Source: an uncultured Armatimonadota bacterium | GTDB lineage: Bacteria; Armatimonadota; Fimbriimonadia; Fimbriimonadales; Fimbriimonadaceae | Length of the DNA: 64,000 bases | Reading direction: 5' to 3' | Assembly: GCA_903833215.1 (NCBI GenBank) | Contig: CAILEM010000061.1 | Span: 1 to 64,000 of the forward strand | Shown here: piece after piece, positions 18,142 through 26,401 of the stretch | Layout: the number at the start of each line of letters is the position of its first letter | Numbering within the stretch: position 1 is the first letter of the stretch | Translations under genes and position numbers: made by a program | Notes under the pieces: generated by a model | What the model was told of the DNA's origin: nothing | Databases searched by the model: none | What the model saw: the letters and a program-made list of their open reading frames with translations, nothing else

Positions 18142-19077
18142 ATGGATTCGGTAGCACTTGGAAAGACAGGTTTGACGCCCTCGGTGATGGGTTTGGGTTG
18201 CGGTGGCCACAGTCGGCTCGGGCTAAGTCACGGCAAATCTGAAGCCGAGGCGATCGAGATCGTGGTTGAGGCGGTCGAACTTGGCATCAACTTCTTCGAT
18301 ACCGCTGAGACGTACGGTACCGAGGAAATCGTTGGGATCGGCTTACAGGGCGTGAAAAGGGACAGCGTGATCATCTCCACCAAGGCCGGGGTTCATTGGA
18401 ATGACAGAAGGTGTACTGGCCCAGAACTTCATGACCGCGTCGAGGCAAGTCTCAAGCGACTAAAGACAGACTACATCGACGTTTTTCATCTCCACGGCGT
18501 CATGTTTGAGGACTACGCCTATGCTCGTGAGGAACTCGTGCCAGCACTGCTGCAACTCAAAGAGGCAGGAAAGACCCGCTTCCTTGGCATTACCGAGGCG
18601 TTTGCCCCTGACCCTGGTCATCGAACCCTCTCACAAGCCGTGCAAGATGACTGTTGGGAAGTGATGATGGTGGGATTCAATATCCTGAATCAATCGGCGC
18701 GCCAACGAGTGCTTCCGTTTACGAAGGAGAAGGGAATTGGCACATTGTGCATGTTTGCCGTGAGGCGAGCCCTCAGCAATGATGATGCGCTTCGGGAAGT
18801 TATTGACTTGTTGCTCGACCAGCAGCTAATAAGCGACGTCGACCCAGATAATCCGTTGGAATTCCTCATCGCCAAGGACGTCGCTTACTCGCTGCAAGAT
18901 GCCGCATATCGGTTTTGCAGATGGGAGCCAGGCATGGATATCGTGCTCTCAGGGAGCGGCAACCTCCAGCATTTGCGAGCGAACTTTGAGTCTCTCCGTC
19001 GCCCTCCCCTTCCCGCCGAAATAACTGAACGCTTAACCGCGATCTTTTCTGGGGTCGACACCATCACCGGGAACTAG
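18142..19077 (+). CDS. Aldo/keto reductase
   Basis: NADPH-dependent oxidoreductase with a TIM-barrel fold, 311 aa. The catalytic tetrad can be read as Asp53 and Tyr58 (FFDTAETYG), Lys81 (STKAG) and His118 (VFHLHGV). The N terminus LGKTGLTPSVMGLGCGGHSR and the mid-barrel motif FLGITEAF are family-typical. The cofactor-binding end (DIVLSGSGNLQHLRANFES) is present though slightly unusual. Substrate unknown. It stands alone between the APH operon and the HemG-like gene. CACAAT at about 18110 could be its -10 with a short leader. Confidence 0.88.
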   Translation: MDSVALGKTGLTPSVMGLGCGGHSRLGLSHGKSEAEAIEIVVEAVELGINFFDTAETYGTEEIVGIGLQGVKRDSVIISTKAGVHWNDRRCTGPELHDRVEASLKRLKTDYIDVFHLHGVMFEDYAYAREELVPALLQLKEAGKTRFLGITEAFAPDPGHRTLSQAVQDDCWEVMMVGFNILNQSARQRVLPFTKEKGIGTLCMFAVRRALSNDDALREVIDLLLDQQLISDVDPDNPLEFLIAKDVAYSLQDAAYRFCRWEPGMDIVLSGSGNLQHLRANFESLRRPPLPAEITERLTAIFSGVDTITGN

Positions 19078-19424
19078 GGTGATCGTTTGCATTCTGCTCG
19101 CGAGCGATATTGCGGCTGACCCTCGGTAGGATTGAAATATCCAGAGGGAATCGACCTCTCTCCGTCCAGAAAATGCCTTTATCTCTCTGGAATCCTTAAC
19201 CACCTATCTGCGACGTGTTGGTTAGGGATGAAGCTCAATGTGCCCCTCTACGAGGATAACAGGAGGAACTGCATGCGCTGTTCGAAACCTTGTGCGCCGA
19301 TGGTCCCGGCGGGCCGTCTGAGGAGTGGAAATCGGAGTCACACGAATTGGGGACGGCAAAAGGATGGCTTTGTGAAAGTTCCCCCTTACGTTATCGTTAA
19401 GCATATCCAAAGGATTTATCACCG
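19078..19424. other. Intergenic stretch with coding-like but broken frames
   Basis: A 347-base gap before the HemG-like gene. The bases 19229-19405 look coding in two frames: MKLNVPLYEDN from the ATG at 19229, and, shifted, EELHALFETLCADGPGG continuing to a TAA near 19405. This could be a small gene with a frameshift. The alternative frame with a good ribosome-binding site is listed as a small open frame at 19273. No RNA gene or repeat is evident. Confidence 0.35.
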
Positions 19425-19428
19425 ATGA
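19273..19428 (+). CDS. Possible small leader protein, doubtful (51 aa)
   Basis: ATG 19273 is preceded by a textbook Shine-Dalgarno sequence (CAGGAGGAACTGC then ATG). The frame ends in TGA overlapping the HemG-like start (ATGA at 19425), so translation could be coupled. The product (MRCSKPCAPMVPAG.., Cys- and Arg-rich, basic C terminus) resembles nothing I know. A different frame over the same DNA looks more protein-like. This may be a leader peptide, a relic, or chance. Confidence 0.3.
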   Translation: MRCSKPCAPMVPAGRLRSGNRSHTNWGRQKDGFVKVPPYVIVKHIQRIYHR

Positions 19429-20048
19429 AACGAATCGCAATTGTCATATCGTCCGAGAACGGCCACACGAAGCGGATTGCCAACCAAATGGCAAGCCAAT
19501 TGAATCGACTGGATGCCAACGTTGACCTCGTCAACGTCGCAAGCCAGGATGGGCTTAGCGCAAGCGACCTCGCACAATACGATGCCGTGATCGTAGGCTG
19601 CCCGGTTTATCTGGGTGATTTCCCTCAACTGCTGATGGATTGGACTTGGGAACATCGCGATCAATTGAACATGATGCCTTCAGCATTCTTCACAGTGAGC
19701 TTGAACGCGGCAGACCCTCGACCCAAGGCGCGTGCCATTGACGATAAGGTCCTTCGGAACTATCTCGTTCAGACCGATTTTCGTCCACGGTTTGTGGCAA
19801 GTGTTGGCGGTGCACTTGAGTACACACGATATGGCTTCTTCAAGCGCTGTGTTCTGCAGGGCGTGAGTGCTGCTGCGGGTGGACCGACTGACACGTCGCG
19901 AGATTTCGACCTGACCAACTGGGCTGACGTTGCGCAGTTTGTATCTGCCTTCTTCGAACAAGATATGACTTCCGACTATGCAACTGTCAATCGATTGCCA
20001 GTTGCGCCACACCCGGTGTGGCCGATCGGCTTGCCACGAGTAGCCTAG
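19425..20048 (+). CDS. HemG-like flavodoxin, protoporphyrinogen oxidase type
   Basis: 207-aa flavodoxin-fold FMN protein resembling menaquinone-dependent protoporphyrinogen IX dehydrogenase (HemG). It opens IAIVISSENGHTKRIANQMA, the FMN phosphate-binding loop region, followed by DAVIVGCPVYLGDFPQLLMDW. Later come FFTVSLNAADPR and GGALEYTRYGFFKRCVLQG, both in the positions expected in HemG-type proteins. If correct it links haem synthesis to the quinone pool, consistent with the menaquinone gene mqnE at 29.6 kb. A generic NAD(P)H quinone oxidoreductase role is the alternative. Downstream is an intrinsic terminator at 20082. Confidence 0.75.
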   Translation: MKRIAIVISSENGHTKRIANQMASQLNRLDANVDLVNVASQDGLSASDLAQYDAVIVGCPVYLGDFPQLLMDWTWEHRDQLNMMPSAFFTVSLNAADPRPKARAIDDKVLRNYLVQTDFRPRFVASVGGALEYTRYGFFKRCVLQGVSAAAGGPTDTSRDFDLTNWADVAQFVSAFFEQDMTSDYATVNRLPVAPHPVWPIGLPRVA

Positions 20049-20081
20049 TTCCTCTCAAGTCCCAAGTATTGCCTTGATGAC

Positions 20082-20119
20082 AAATGGCGCAGCATTCGAT
20101 TGCTGCGCCATTTGATTTT
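20082..20119 (+). terminator. Intrinsic terminator after HemG-like gene
   Basis: Perfect 13-bp hairpin AAATGGCGCAGCA, loop TTCGAT, complement ending ATTT, followed by GATTTTC. The A- and T-rich flanks would permit termination in both directions. Confidence 0.85.
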
Positions 20120-20167
20120 CGACACGTGCTGAGTATGATCTTGCATGTCTCTGGGAGTTTGTAGGGC

Positions 20168-21052
20168 ATGAGCAAGAACCCTGAAATCAACGTTTACGAT
20201 AGCCTTACGAGTTTTGCCGAGGCAGTCATGACCACCCTTGAAGAAAATGAAGCTTCCAACAGCTTTATCTTGGGACGAATGGGCGCCATGCTTGCCCTGG
20301 ATCAGCCGAACATCATGCTGATGGCTAGGGTCCATGAGGATGGTGTTACCAAGCTCGCTGCTTTGGGGCTGGGCGATGGACTTGCGATGTCAAAGGGTGA
20401 CCCTTTGGTGGCGGAGCTTATTGCCGAGGAGGTTCAAAGTCGCGGGCTGCCAGTCGCAAGGGCTTTTGGACCAGTTGAAGTGGTCACCAAGTTTGGCGAG
20501 AGGCTATCTGGCCTTCGTGATTGCGCTTGGTCTGAAACGATGTCTCAGAGGGTTTATCAGACCAACCAGATCACAGCTCCATTGAATGTGCCTGGCTCGA
20601 TGCGGGTGGGATCGCAATCCGACCTCGATGTTCTCACCAAATGGATGGTCGCGTTTGTTGACGACGCTAATTTAGGATACGAGCTGTCAGAAGCGGCAGC
20701 GCGAGAGAATATAGAGCCAAAGTTCAAGAGCGGAACAATCTTTGTCTGGGAGCGCGACGGGCAGCCCGTCTCCATGGCGAGCTCCAGTCGCCCAACGAAA
20801 ACAACCATGACGGTAAACGCTGTTTACACGCCGCCAGAAGAGCGAAATCGCGGCTATGCATCCGCTCTCGTGGCAGCAGTGAGCGAGCATATTCTTCGCT
20901 CCGGGAAGCGGTATGCAGTGCTGCTAACAGACCAAAAGAACCCAACTTCGAATTCGATTTACATGAAGATTGGATACGTGCCGGTCTCGGATTCGCTGAG
21001 TATTCAGTTCGCGCCCAAGGTGTCCTCCGGCGCGAATCAAAATGTTACTTGA
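20168..21052 (+). CDS. GNAT-family N-acetyltransferase
   Basis: 294-aa acetyltransferase. The C-terminal GNAT domain (about 155-285) carries the acetyl-CoA pyrophosphate-binding motif A, VYTPPEERNRGYASALVAAV, and the following AVLLTDQKNPTSNSIYMKIGY. The N-terminal half (about 1-150) is a second divergent GNAT-like lobe. This arrangement is common in proteins acting on small amines or peptides. Acceptor unknown. The stop at 21052 overlaps the convergent TlpA-like gene by 8 bases. Confidence 0.85.
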   Translation: MSKNPEINVYDSLTSFAEAVMTTLEENEASNSFILGRMGAMLALDQPNIMLMARVHEDGVTKLAALGLGDGLAMSKGDPLVAELIAEEVQSRGLPVARAFGPVEVVTKFGERLSGLRDCAWSETMSQRVYQTNQITAPLNVPGSMRVGSQSDLDVLTKWMVAFVDDANLGYELSEAAARENIEPKFKSGTIFVWERDGQPVSMASSSRPTKTTMTVNAVYTPPEERNRGYASALVAAVSEHILRSGKRYAVLLTDQKNPTSNSIYMKIGYVPVSDSLSIQFAPKVSSGANQNVT

Positions 21053-21917
21053 GCCCAGCTTTGGCGAGGAGCGAAAGGAACTGGGCTTGCGTGCGCATGT
21101 CGATGGTCTGCTCGATCAACTGCCCTTTGCGATTGTAAAGGAAGCTCTTAGGGATTCCTTGGATGTGATACATCTCGTTGACTTTTCTGCCTGGGTCGAG
21201 CAGGATGGGCCACGTGTACTTGTGATCGGCAATGAACGGCTTAACCTTGTCCATTCCTTCATCTGAAATCGAAAGAACAACGAATCCTTGGGCCTTGAAT
21301 CGATCCGACAGCATTTGGAGATCTGGCATCTCTTTACGGCAAGGAGGGCACCAGGTGGCCCAGAAATTCACCAAAACGACTTTCCCTTTGAGAGAAGACA
21401 GCGTCCACGCATGCCCTTCGATGTCGGTGAGACTGAAATCTACTTTGGCGCGGGCGGAGTCAATCGCATCAAGGTTTGACACAGCCGCTTTGTAGTCCGC
21501 AGAGTTTAGCGACACCTTCATGTGCTCGTACTTGGCGAGTTGAGCGAGCTCGTCGTACCCAGGATGAGGCTGCCCCCCCTGGCCAGCAATGTGAGTTTCC
21601 GTAAGAGACTGAGCCAACGTGGTCGTGACTTCTTGAAGAGTATCGCGCCCGAAATCGCCTTCCGTCGCCAAGTTCGCCAGACTATAGGCGAGAGAAGCTT
21701 TGTTCGCTCCTGCCGGAAGTTTGCGGATCTCCAGCGCTAGGTCCCGAGTCACGCCTGAGCGTTGAGCGTCAGCGATTCCACGCAGGCCACCTAGCTTCTT
21801 GATGATGGCCTTTTCCGCATCGGATCGAATTGCTCCAGCTTGGCAAGCAGCAATGACACAAAGTGAAACCGCAGTGGCAATTCCCAGGGTTTTGAAGGGG
21901 ATGGAGATTCGCGACAT
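21045..21917 (-). CDS. TlpA/ResA-like thiol-disulfide oxidoreductase, probable lipoprotein
   Basis: 290-aa exported thioredoxin-fold protein. The N-terminal hydrophobic segment ends in VIAACQ, a plausible lipobox, so it may be membrane anchored. A helical region covers 45-155. The AhpC/TSA-Redoxin domain covers 150-290, with active site WCPPC (Cys190, Cys193) and the cis-Pro loop GIPKSFLYN. It probably reduces disulfides in the cell envelope, for example during cytochrome c maturation. The start at 21917 has TATCGT seven bases upstream, consistent with the leaderless pattern. It converges with the GNAT gene. Confidence 0.85.
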   Translation of the reverse strand: MSRISIPFKTLGIATAVSLCVIAACQAGAIRSDAEKAIIKKLGGLRGIADAQRSGVTRDLALEIRKLPAGANKASLAYSLANLATEGDFGRDTLQEVTTTLAQSLTETHIAGQGGQPHPGYDELAQLAKYEHMKVSLNSADYKAAVSNLDAIDSARAKVDFSLTDIEGHAWTLSSLKGKVVLVNFWATWCPPCRKEMPDLQMLSDRFKAQGFVVLSISDEGMDKVKPFIADHKYTWPILLDPGRKVNEMYHIQGIPKSFLYNRKGQLIEQTIDMRTQAQFLSLLAKAGLK

Positions 21918-21960
21918 ATCGCAAACGATACCAGGCGAGGATCACTCGCCTGATCTTCGG

Positions 21961-22617
21961 CTATTCCTTTTCAAAGGTGAGAACGAGTTTGGGCCTTAGG
22001 TTCTCTTTTGCCTCGTTCTGCCCATAGACCTTGTACACGCTGGTTCGTCCGTCAACGCTGGGGTCAAGGGATGAGGTGAGAGCCAAGCTCAAAGAATGGC
22101 TCGCAGATGTCTGAGCTGCCGCAAACGCCTTTAGGAACGGGCTATCTTTGGCCGTCAAGTTGATGGATATGGCCACGGGGGATCCTGTCGTAATCACCTT
22201 GGCATAGCCAGACCCGAGAAGACCCGCTTTGGTGCCGTCAGGTCGAATCTTGGTCGCCAAATCAAAGGTCCACTTCTTGGCATCGAAGTCACTGGTTAGG
22301 GCACGCGCTTCAATCGGCGCTTTCTTTGAGCTTGCTACCGAAAACCCAGGGTCGGGAATGTTGTTGAGCTCGATGGTGGCGGAAACGAGCTTTGCGCCCG
22401 CTGGCAAGTCCGAGAGGTCCCACTTTACGAAGCTGTAGGAATAGGCGGCAAGTTCTTCACCTTCGGCAGGACAGGGTTTCCCCTCCACGCCCCACGCTCT
22501 CAGAAACGTCCCGTCACTCGGCGAAGAAGCATTTTCGTAAACCCAGATAGTTTCTTTGGGAATCAAGGAAACCGTCTGCGGTGCCATTGAAACAAGAGCA
22601 GCGAGAGCGAGCAACAT
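21961..22617 (-). CDS. Secreted DNRLRE-domain protein
   Basis: 218-aa exported protein with signal peptide (MLLALAALVSMAPQ). It matches the DNRLRE beta-sandwich: a start with DGTFLRAWG, YSFVKWDLSDLPAGAKLVSATIELNN, then strands ending in LRPKLVLTFEKE. Such modules often bind carbohydrate or occur in surface proteins; here it stands alone. A polysaccharide-binding function is inference. TATACT is six bases before the ATG, so the mRNA is probably leaderless. Divergent from mutS2, with 71 bases between. Confidence 0.75.
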   Translation of the reverse strand: MLLALAALVSMAPQTVSLIPKETIWVYENASSPSDGTFLRAWGVEGKPCPAEGEELAAYSYSFVKWDLSDLPAGAKLVSATIELNNIPDPGFSVASSKKAPIEARALTSDFDAKKWTFDLATKIRPDGTKAGLLGSGYAKVITTGSPVAISINLTAKDSPFLKAFAAAQTSASHSLSLALTSSLDPSVDGRTSVYKVYGQNEAKENLRPKLVLTFEKE

Positions 22618-22623
22618 GTCACA

Positions 22624-22629
22624 AGTATA
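22624..22629 (-). promoter_or_regulatory. -10 box of leaderless DNRLRE gene
   Basis: TATACT on the minus strand, then TGTGAC and ATG at 22617. No ribosome-binding site. Confidence 0.55.
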
Positions 22630-22688
22630 AACGCAGTTTGCCTTGTCGATGACGTGATGAAGCGCAAGGCTGTCAGAATGTCAACTGA

Positions 22689-25025
22689 ATGCATTCGCTT
22701 CAGGTGCTTGAATACGACGCGATCAAAGAACGGCTGCAGAGACACTGCGAGACGGCGCTCGGCGCTGAGCTCGCCGGGGACCTGAAGCCAGCATTTGATG
22801 CGGCGTCGACTTGGAACCTGTTGGCCCTCACTGGCGAGGCTCACGACGCACTTGCGAAGCATCAGGTGCCGTCGCTCGGCGCCATCCGAGATGTTCGACA
22901 GGCGCTCAAAGTGGCGTCAAAAGGTGGAGTCATTGGTGGGCAAGAGCTTTTCCAAATCGCCGATTCGCTGATGGCGATGCGGAACTTCAAAACATTCTTG
23001 GCTGCGCGACGATTGGACATGCCGAAGTTGTCTCCCTACGGCGAGAATCTGCCAGAAGCGAGACGCCTTGAGGAACAGCTGTTCGACAGTCTTGAATCCG
23101 ATGGAACCCTAAAAGACGGGGCAAGCCCTGCGCTGGCGACTCTGCGGCAAAAAAAGAAAAACACCACCGCCAGAATTCAGGAACGGATTCAAAGCTACAC
23201 ATCTGGGAAAACGCGAGAACTACTTAGCGACCCTATCTACACGGTCAGAGACGGACGGTACGTGATTCCGCTGAAGGCGGAAAATCGTGGAAAGATTCGC
23301 GGAATCGTCCACGACACGAGTTCCAGCGGCCAAACGATTTTCGTGGAGCCAGAGGATGTGCTGCAGCTTGGCAATTCGCTGCGGGAAGTACAGGCTGGGG
23401 AGCGAGCCGAAGAACAGAAAATCTTGGGCCAACTCAGCGCCAAGGTCGGGACTGTTGCCACAGAAGCGATTGGTGGAATCGAAGTTTCGGCTAAGCTTGA
23501 CCTCGTTTTCTCAAAGGCACGCTTAGCGTTCCAAATGAAAGGCACGATGCCGGTTCCGCAAGGGGAGCACTGGATCCAGATCCAAGGTGGAAAGCACCCT
23601 TTGCTCAATCCTGAGACCACTGTCCCGCTCGATTTGGCGGTCGGCATCGGCTCAAGTGTGCTTATCACGGGGCCCAATACAGGCGGAAAAACTGTCGCGA
23701 TCAAGACGGTGGGCCTATTCGTGCTAATGGCGCAATCGGGGATGTTGCCTCCAGCCTTGGATATTCGTCTGGGGCCCTTCACGCAGGTGTGGGCTGATAT
23801 CGGCGATGAGCAAAGTTTGGAGCAATCGCTTTCAACCTTTAGTGGGCACATCAAAAATATCGCAGAGGCGATGCGTTTCTTCAAGCGTGGTGCGCTCGTT
23901 TTGCTTGACGAAGTCGGAGCGGGGACGGACCCGGCTGAGGGGGCCGTATTAGCCCAGTCCATCTTGCAGGAACTTTCCGAGCGCGGTGGAGCCATTTTGG
24001 CAAGCACCCACTATGGGGAACTTAAGGCCTTTGCCTACAGCACATCTGGCTTTCAGAACGCGGCCATGGAATTCGACCAGAAGAACTTTCGGCCAACTTA
24101 TCGGTTGCTGATGGGTTCTCCCGGTGCATCTCAGGCTCTGCGAATCGCCGAGAGATACGGTATCCCAAAGAAAATCGTTGAACGCGCCCGAGAGGGGCTG
24201 GGCGTTCAGGCGCTGGATATGGCGACGATGATGGAGCAGCTCGAGCAATCTCAGCGCCAAGCGCGTATCGCTCAAGGGGATGCAGACCGTCGATCGGAGG
24301 AGCTTAGAAAGGCGGAACAGAGGGCGTCGAGAAAGCTCGCTGAAGCCGAAGAAATCCGCAAGAACGCTCACAGTAAGGCTCACGAGATCATCGAGGCAGC
24401 GCTTCGTGAGATACGCCTTGAAGCAACCCGGGTTTTTGAAGATCTTAAAAAAGCTCCCCATGATCAAAAGTCTCTTCAAACTGCGCGAGAGCAGTTAAAG
24501 CAGCTTCAAGAGGTTGGTCAAGAGTTCGCGGACGAATTCCTTCCTCGACAAAAGAAGGCTGGGGTCGCGAATGCAGGTGCCTTCAGTAAAGGTATGTCGG
24601 TGAAGATCGATGGATACTCACAGGTAGGAACCCTCGTCGAGGCCGCGAAGGGCAATTCCGCAACGGTCCAAATGGGACCCATCAAGATAACGGTCCCGAT
24701 TTCACAACTCACGCCGGTTGCGCCGAGCGCTTCGGCAGGATTGAAACCAAGGGCGAGTGTGGGGCTACAGAAGGCACTCCATGCGACGACTGAACTTCAT
24801 TTGCGTCATATGCGAGCGGAAGAGGCACTGCGGGATTTGGAGAAGTTCATCGATGATGCGCTGCTTGCCGGACTCCCGAACGTGAGAATCATTCACGGAA
24901 AAGGTGAGGGCATATTGAGAAAGGTCACTCAGGAATTCCTCCGCAAACATTCCGGTGTCGCGGCGTTCCGAGATGGGGAACCAGCCGAGGGCGGCAGTGG
25001 TGCCACCGTAGTCACTTTCCGATGA
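22689..25025 (+). CDS. mutS2: MutS2 / RqcU ribosome collision and recombination ATPase
   Basis: 778-aa MutS2. Clamp and core domains (about 1-300) are followed by the ABC-type ATPase with Walker A GPNTGGKTVAIKT and the signature EQSLSTFSGH, then Walker B LVLLDEVGAGTDP and STHYGELK. A coiled coil (about 515-600) and a KOW-like segment (SVKIDGYSQVGTL) precede the C-terminal Smr endonuclease domain, with LHLRHMRAEEAL and IIHGKGEGILR. The family suppresses homologous recombination and, in Bacillus, splits collided ribosomes. Complete. It overlaps cdd by 4 bases (ATGA). Confidence 0.95.
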   Translation: MHSLQVLEYDAIKERLQRHCETALGAELAGDLKPAFDAASTWNLLALTGEAHDALAKHQVPSLGAIRDVRQALKVASKGGVIGGQELFQIADSLMAMRNFKTFLAARRLDMPKLSPYGENLPEARRLEEQLFDSLESDGTLKDGASPALATLRQKKKNTTARIQERIQSYTSGKTRELLSDPIYTVRDGRYVIPLKAENRGKIRGIVHDTSSSGQTIFVEPEDVLQLGNSLREVQAGERAEEQKILGQLSAKVGTVATEAIGGIEVSAKLDLVFSKARLAFQMKGTMPVPQGEHWIQIQGGKHPLLNPETTVPLDLAVGIGSSVLITGPNTGGKTVAIKTVGLFVLMAQSGMLPPALDIRLGPFTQVWADIGDEQSLEQSLSTFSGHIKNIAEAMRFFKRGALVLLDEVGAGTDPAEGAVLAQSILQELSERGGAILASTHYGELKAFAYSTSGFQNAAMEFDQKNFRPTYRLLMGSPGASQALRIAERYGIPKKIVERAREGLGVQALDMATMMEQLEQSQRQARIAQGDADRRSEELRKAEQRASRKLAEAEEIRKNAHSKAHEIIEAALREIRLEATRVFEDLKKAPHDQKSLQTAREQLKQLQEVGQEFADEFLPRQKKAGVANAGAFSKGMSVKIDGYSQVGTLVEAAKGNSATVQMGPIKITVPISQLTPVAPSASAGLKPRASVGLQKALHATTELHLRHMRAEEALRDLEKFIDDALLAGLPNVRIIHGKGEGILRKVTQEFLRKHSGVAAFRDGEPAEGGSGATVVTFR

Positions 25026-25435
25026 TAGAGAACACTATGACGGATCAACTTGTTTTAGCTGCTCAAGCGGCTCGACTGTTGGCATACGCGCCCTACAGTG
25101 GCTACCTTGTCGGAGCAGCCATTCTCGACTCCCGTGGAAACATTTGGACGGGCTGCAATGTCGAGAACATATCGTACGGAGTAAGTATCTGTGCCGAGAG
25201 GTCTGCAATTTGCACGATGATCTCGTCAGGCGAACGTGAAATCTGTGCAGTGGCAGTGGCAACACGAGATGGTGGAACTCCTTGCGGACTTTGTCTTCAA
25301 ACTCTCTTAGAGTTTGTCCGCGATCCGCAAAAAGTCCAGGTCGTAACGGTTTCCGATGTCGGGGAGCCGTCCGTGTACGTTTTAGGCGAATTGATCCCAC
25401 ACGGATTCAGTTCTAAGGATTTGCGGCGAACCTAA
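25022..25435 (+). CDS. cdd: Cytidine deaminase
   Basis: 137-aa zinc enzyme converting cytidine or deoxycytidine to uridine for pyrimidine salvage. The zinc ligands are Cys57 with the catalytic Glu59 in CAERSA, and Cys88 and Cys91 in PCGLC. The substrate-binding motif YAPYSGYLVGAA and GCNVENISYG are also present. The start ATG 25022 overlaps the mutS2 stop. An in-frame ATG at 25037 would give a slightly shorter protein. Both are compatible with the family. Confidence 0.93.
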   Translation: MIENTMTDQLVLAAQAARLLAYAPYSGYLVGAAILDSRGNIWTGCNVENISYGVSICAERSAICTMISSGEREICAVAVATRDGGTPCGLCLQTLLEFVRDPQKVQVVTVSDVGEPSVYVLGELIPHGFSSKDLRRT

Positions 25436-25509
25436 TTGCCGCGTTGATTAGTCTTGTAGAGGAGCAGTGTTTCCATGATCGAATTTGCACAAATGGCTGA
25501 GGTTAAGAT

Positions 25510-26277
25510 TTGAAACGGTTCATCGGTCCGCTCGGAGTCATTGCACTCATCGTACTGATCTCGATGAGTGGTGGCTGTGGAGGTGGTGGTGGTACAGGCT
25601 CGGGCACGGGAACAGGTTCGGGACCCTTACACGCCCTTCAAGTGGGTGCCTACAACAACCTCAACCAGATGCTCGACGCCAGGAACATCGTTGTCGGGGA
25701 CGTCGTTCAACTTGACATCACCGCTAGGGATAAAAACAACATCCTAGTCGTGGTGCCAGTTTCTGGGTGGACAACCACAGCTCCAGCAGGAGTCGCCACC
25801 GTCAGTTCGTCAGGACTGGTTCACGCAATTGGTGCCGCAGCAACACCTTACAGGGTCAGCGTCGTGTACGGCGGAGTGCTTTACTCCGCGCCAATCGTAG
25901 TTACTGCATCACAGGATTTGGTAACCGGCCTAGTAAGGAACAGCGCAAATCCTATTCAAGACGTGATTGTCAGATTCTATGACGCTTCCACCCATGTGGT
26001 CGGAGTCGCGTACACCGCAAGAGATGGGACGTTTCGTGCCAGCCTTCCGTCGACAGCAGTAAGGTTTACGATTGATCTCGCGTTGGCAGATGCGAACAAC
26101 GTTTACTATTACCCACAGTTTGCCTACAAGGGCAGCGAGTATTTGGTTGGTACCTCATGCCTAGCAAAGATGCCCACGCCCCTTTCGCCGACGGCGGTAA
26201 CGCCTATGGCGAGTCCGATTGTGCCAGCTATGAAGACCTCAGGTCCTCCTGCTCCGCCCACCGGTTGTCTTGGTTGA
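25510..26277 (+). CDS. Lipoprotein with Ig-like domain, paralog A
   Basis: 255-aa predicted lipoprotein with signal MKRFIGPLGVIALIVLISMSGGC and a lipobox Cys followed by a Gly/Thr-rich linker. Residues 45-130 resemble a bacterial Ig-like fold (VVGDVVQLDITARDKNN, then GVATVSSSGLVHAIG). A second part (about 135-225) resembles a carboxypeptidase-regulatory-like fold (GLVRNSANPIQDVIVRFYD). The tail is Pro/Ala rich and ends in CLG. The protein at 26402 is a clear paralog. It starts with TTG at 25510, with GAGG upstream. Probably surface exposed; function unknown. Confidence 0.68.
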   Translation: MKRFIGPLGVIALIVLISMSGGCGGGGGTGSGTGTGSGPLHALQVGAYNNLNQMLDARNIVVGDVVQLDITARDKNNILVVVPVSGWTTTAPAGVATVSSSGLVHAIGAAATPYRVSVVYGGVLYSAPIVVTASQDLVTGLVRNSANPIQDVIVRFYDASTHVVGVAYTARDGTFRASLPSTAVRFTIDLALADANNVYYYPQFAYKGSEYLVGTSCLAKMPTPLSPTAVTPMASPIVPAMKTSGPPAPPTGCLG

Positions 26278-26387
26278 GATGTCGTTTATGCCCACTTTTC
26301 GCGGTGGGCCCCTCGTGTTATTGAGTTATGGAGATTGATGTTATGATGTTCCGTTCCAACCGACTTCACAAAGGGTGCCGTAACCGG

Positions 26388-26393
26388 CATAAT
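26388..26393 (+). promoter_or_regulatory. -10 box of leaderless paralog B lipoprotein
   Basis: CATAAT followed by eight bases and ATG 26402. Confidence 0.45.
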
Positions 26394-26401
26394 AGAACGC
26401 G

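Noticed and set aside
19132-19272. Extension of the small frame upstream of 19273
   Set aside because: No start signal, and the composition does not look protein-like before the ATG at 19229.
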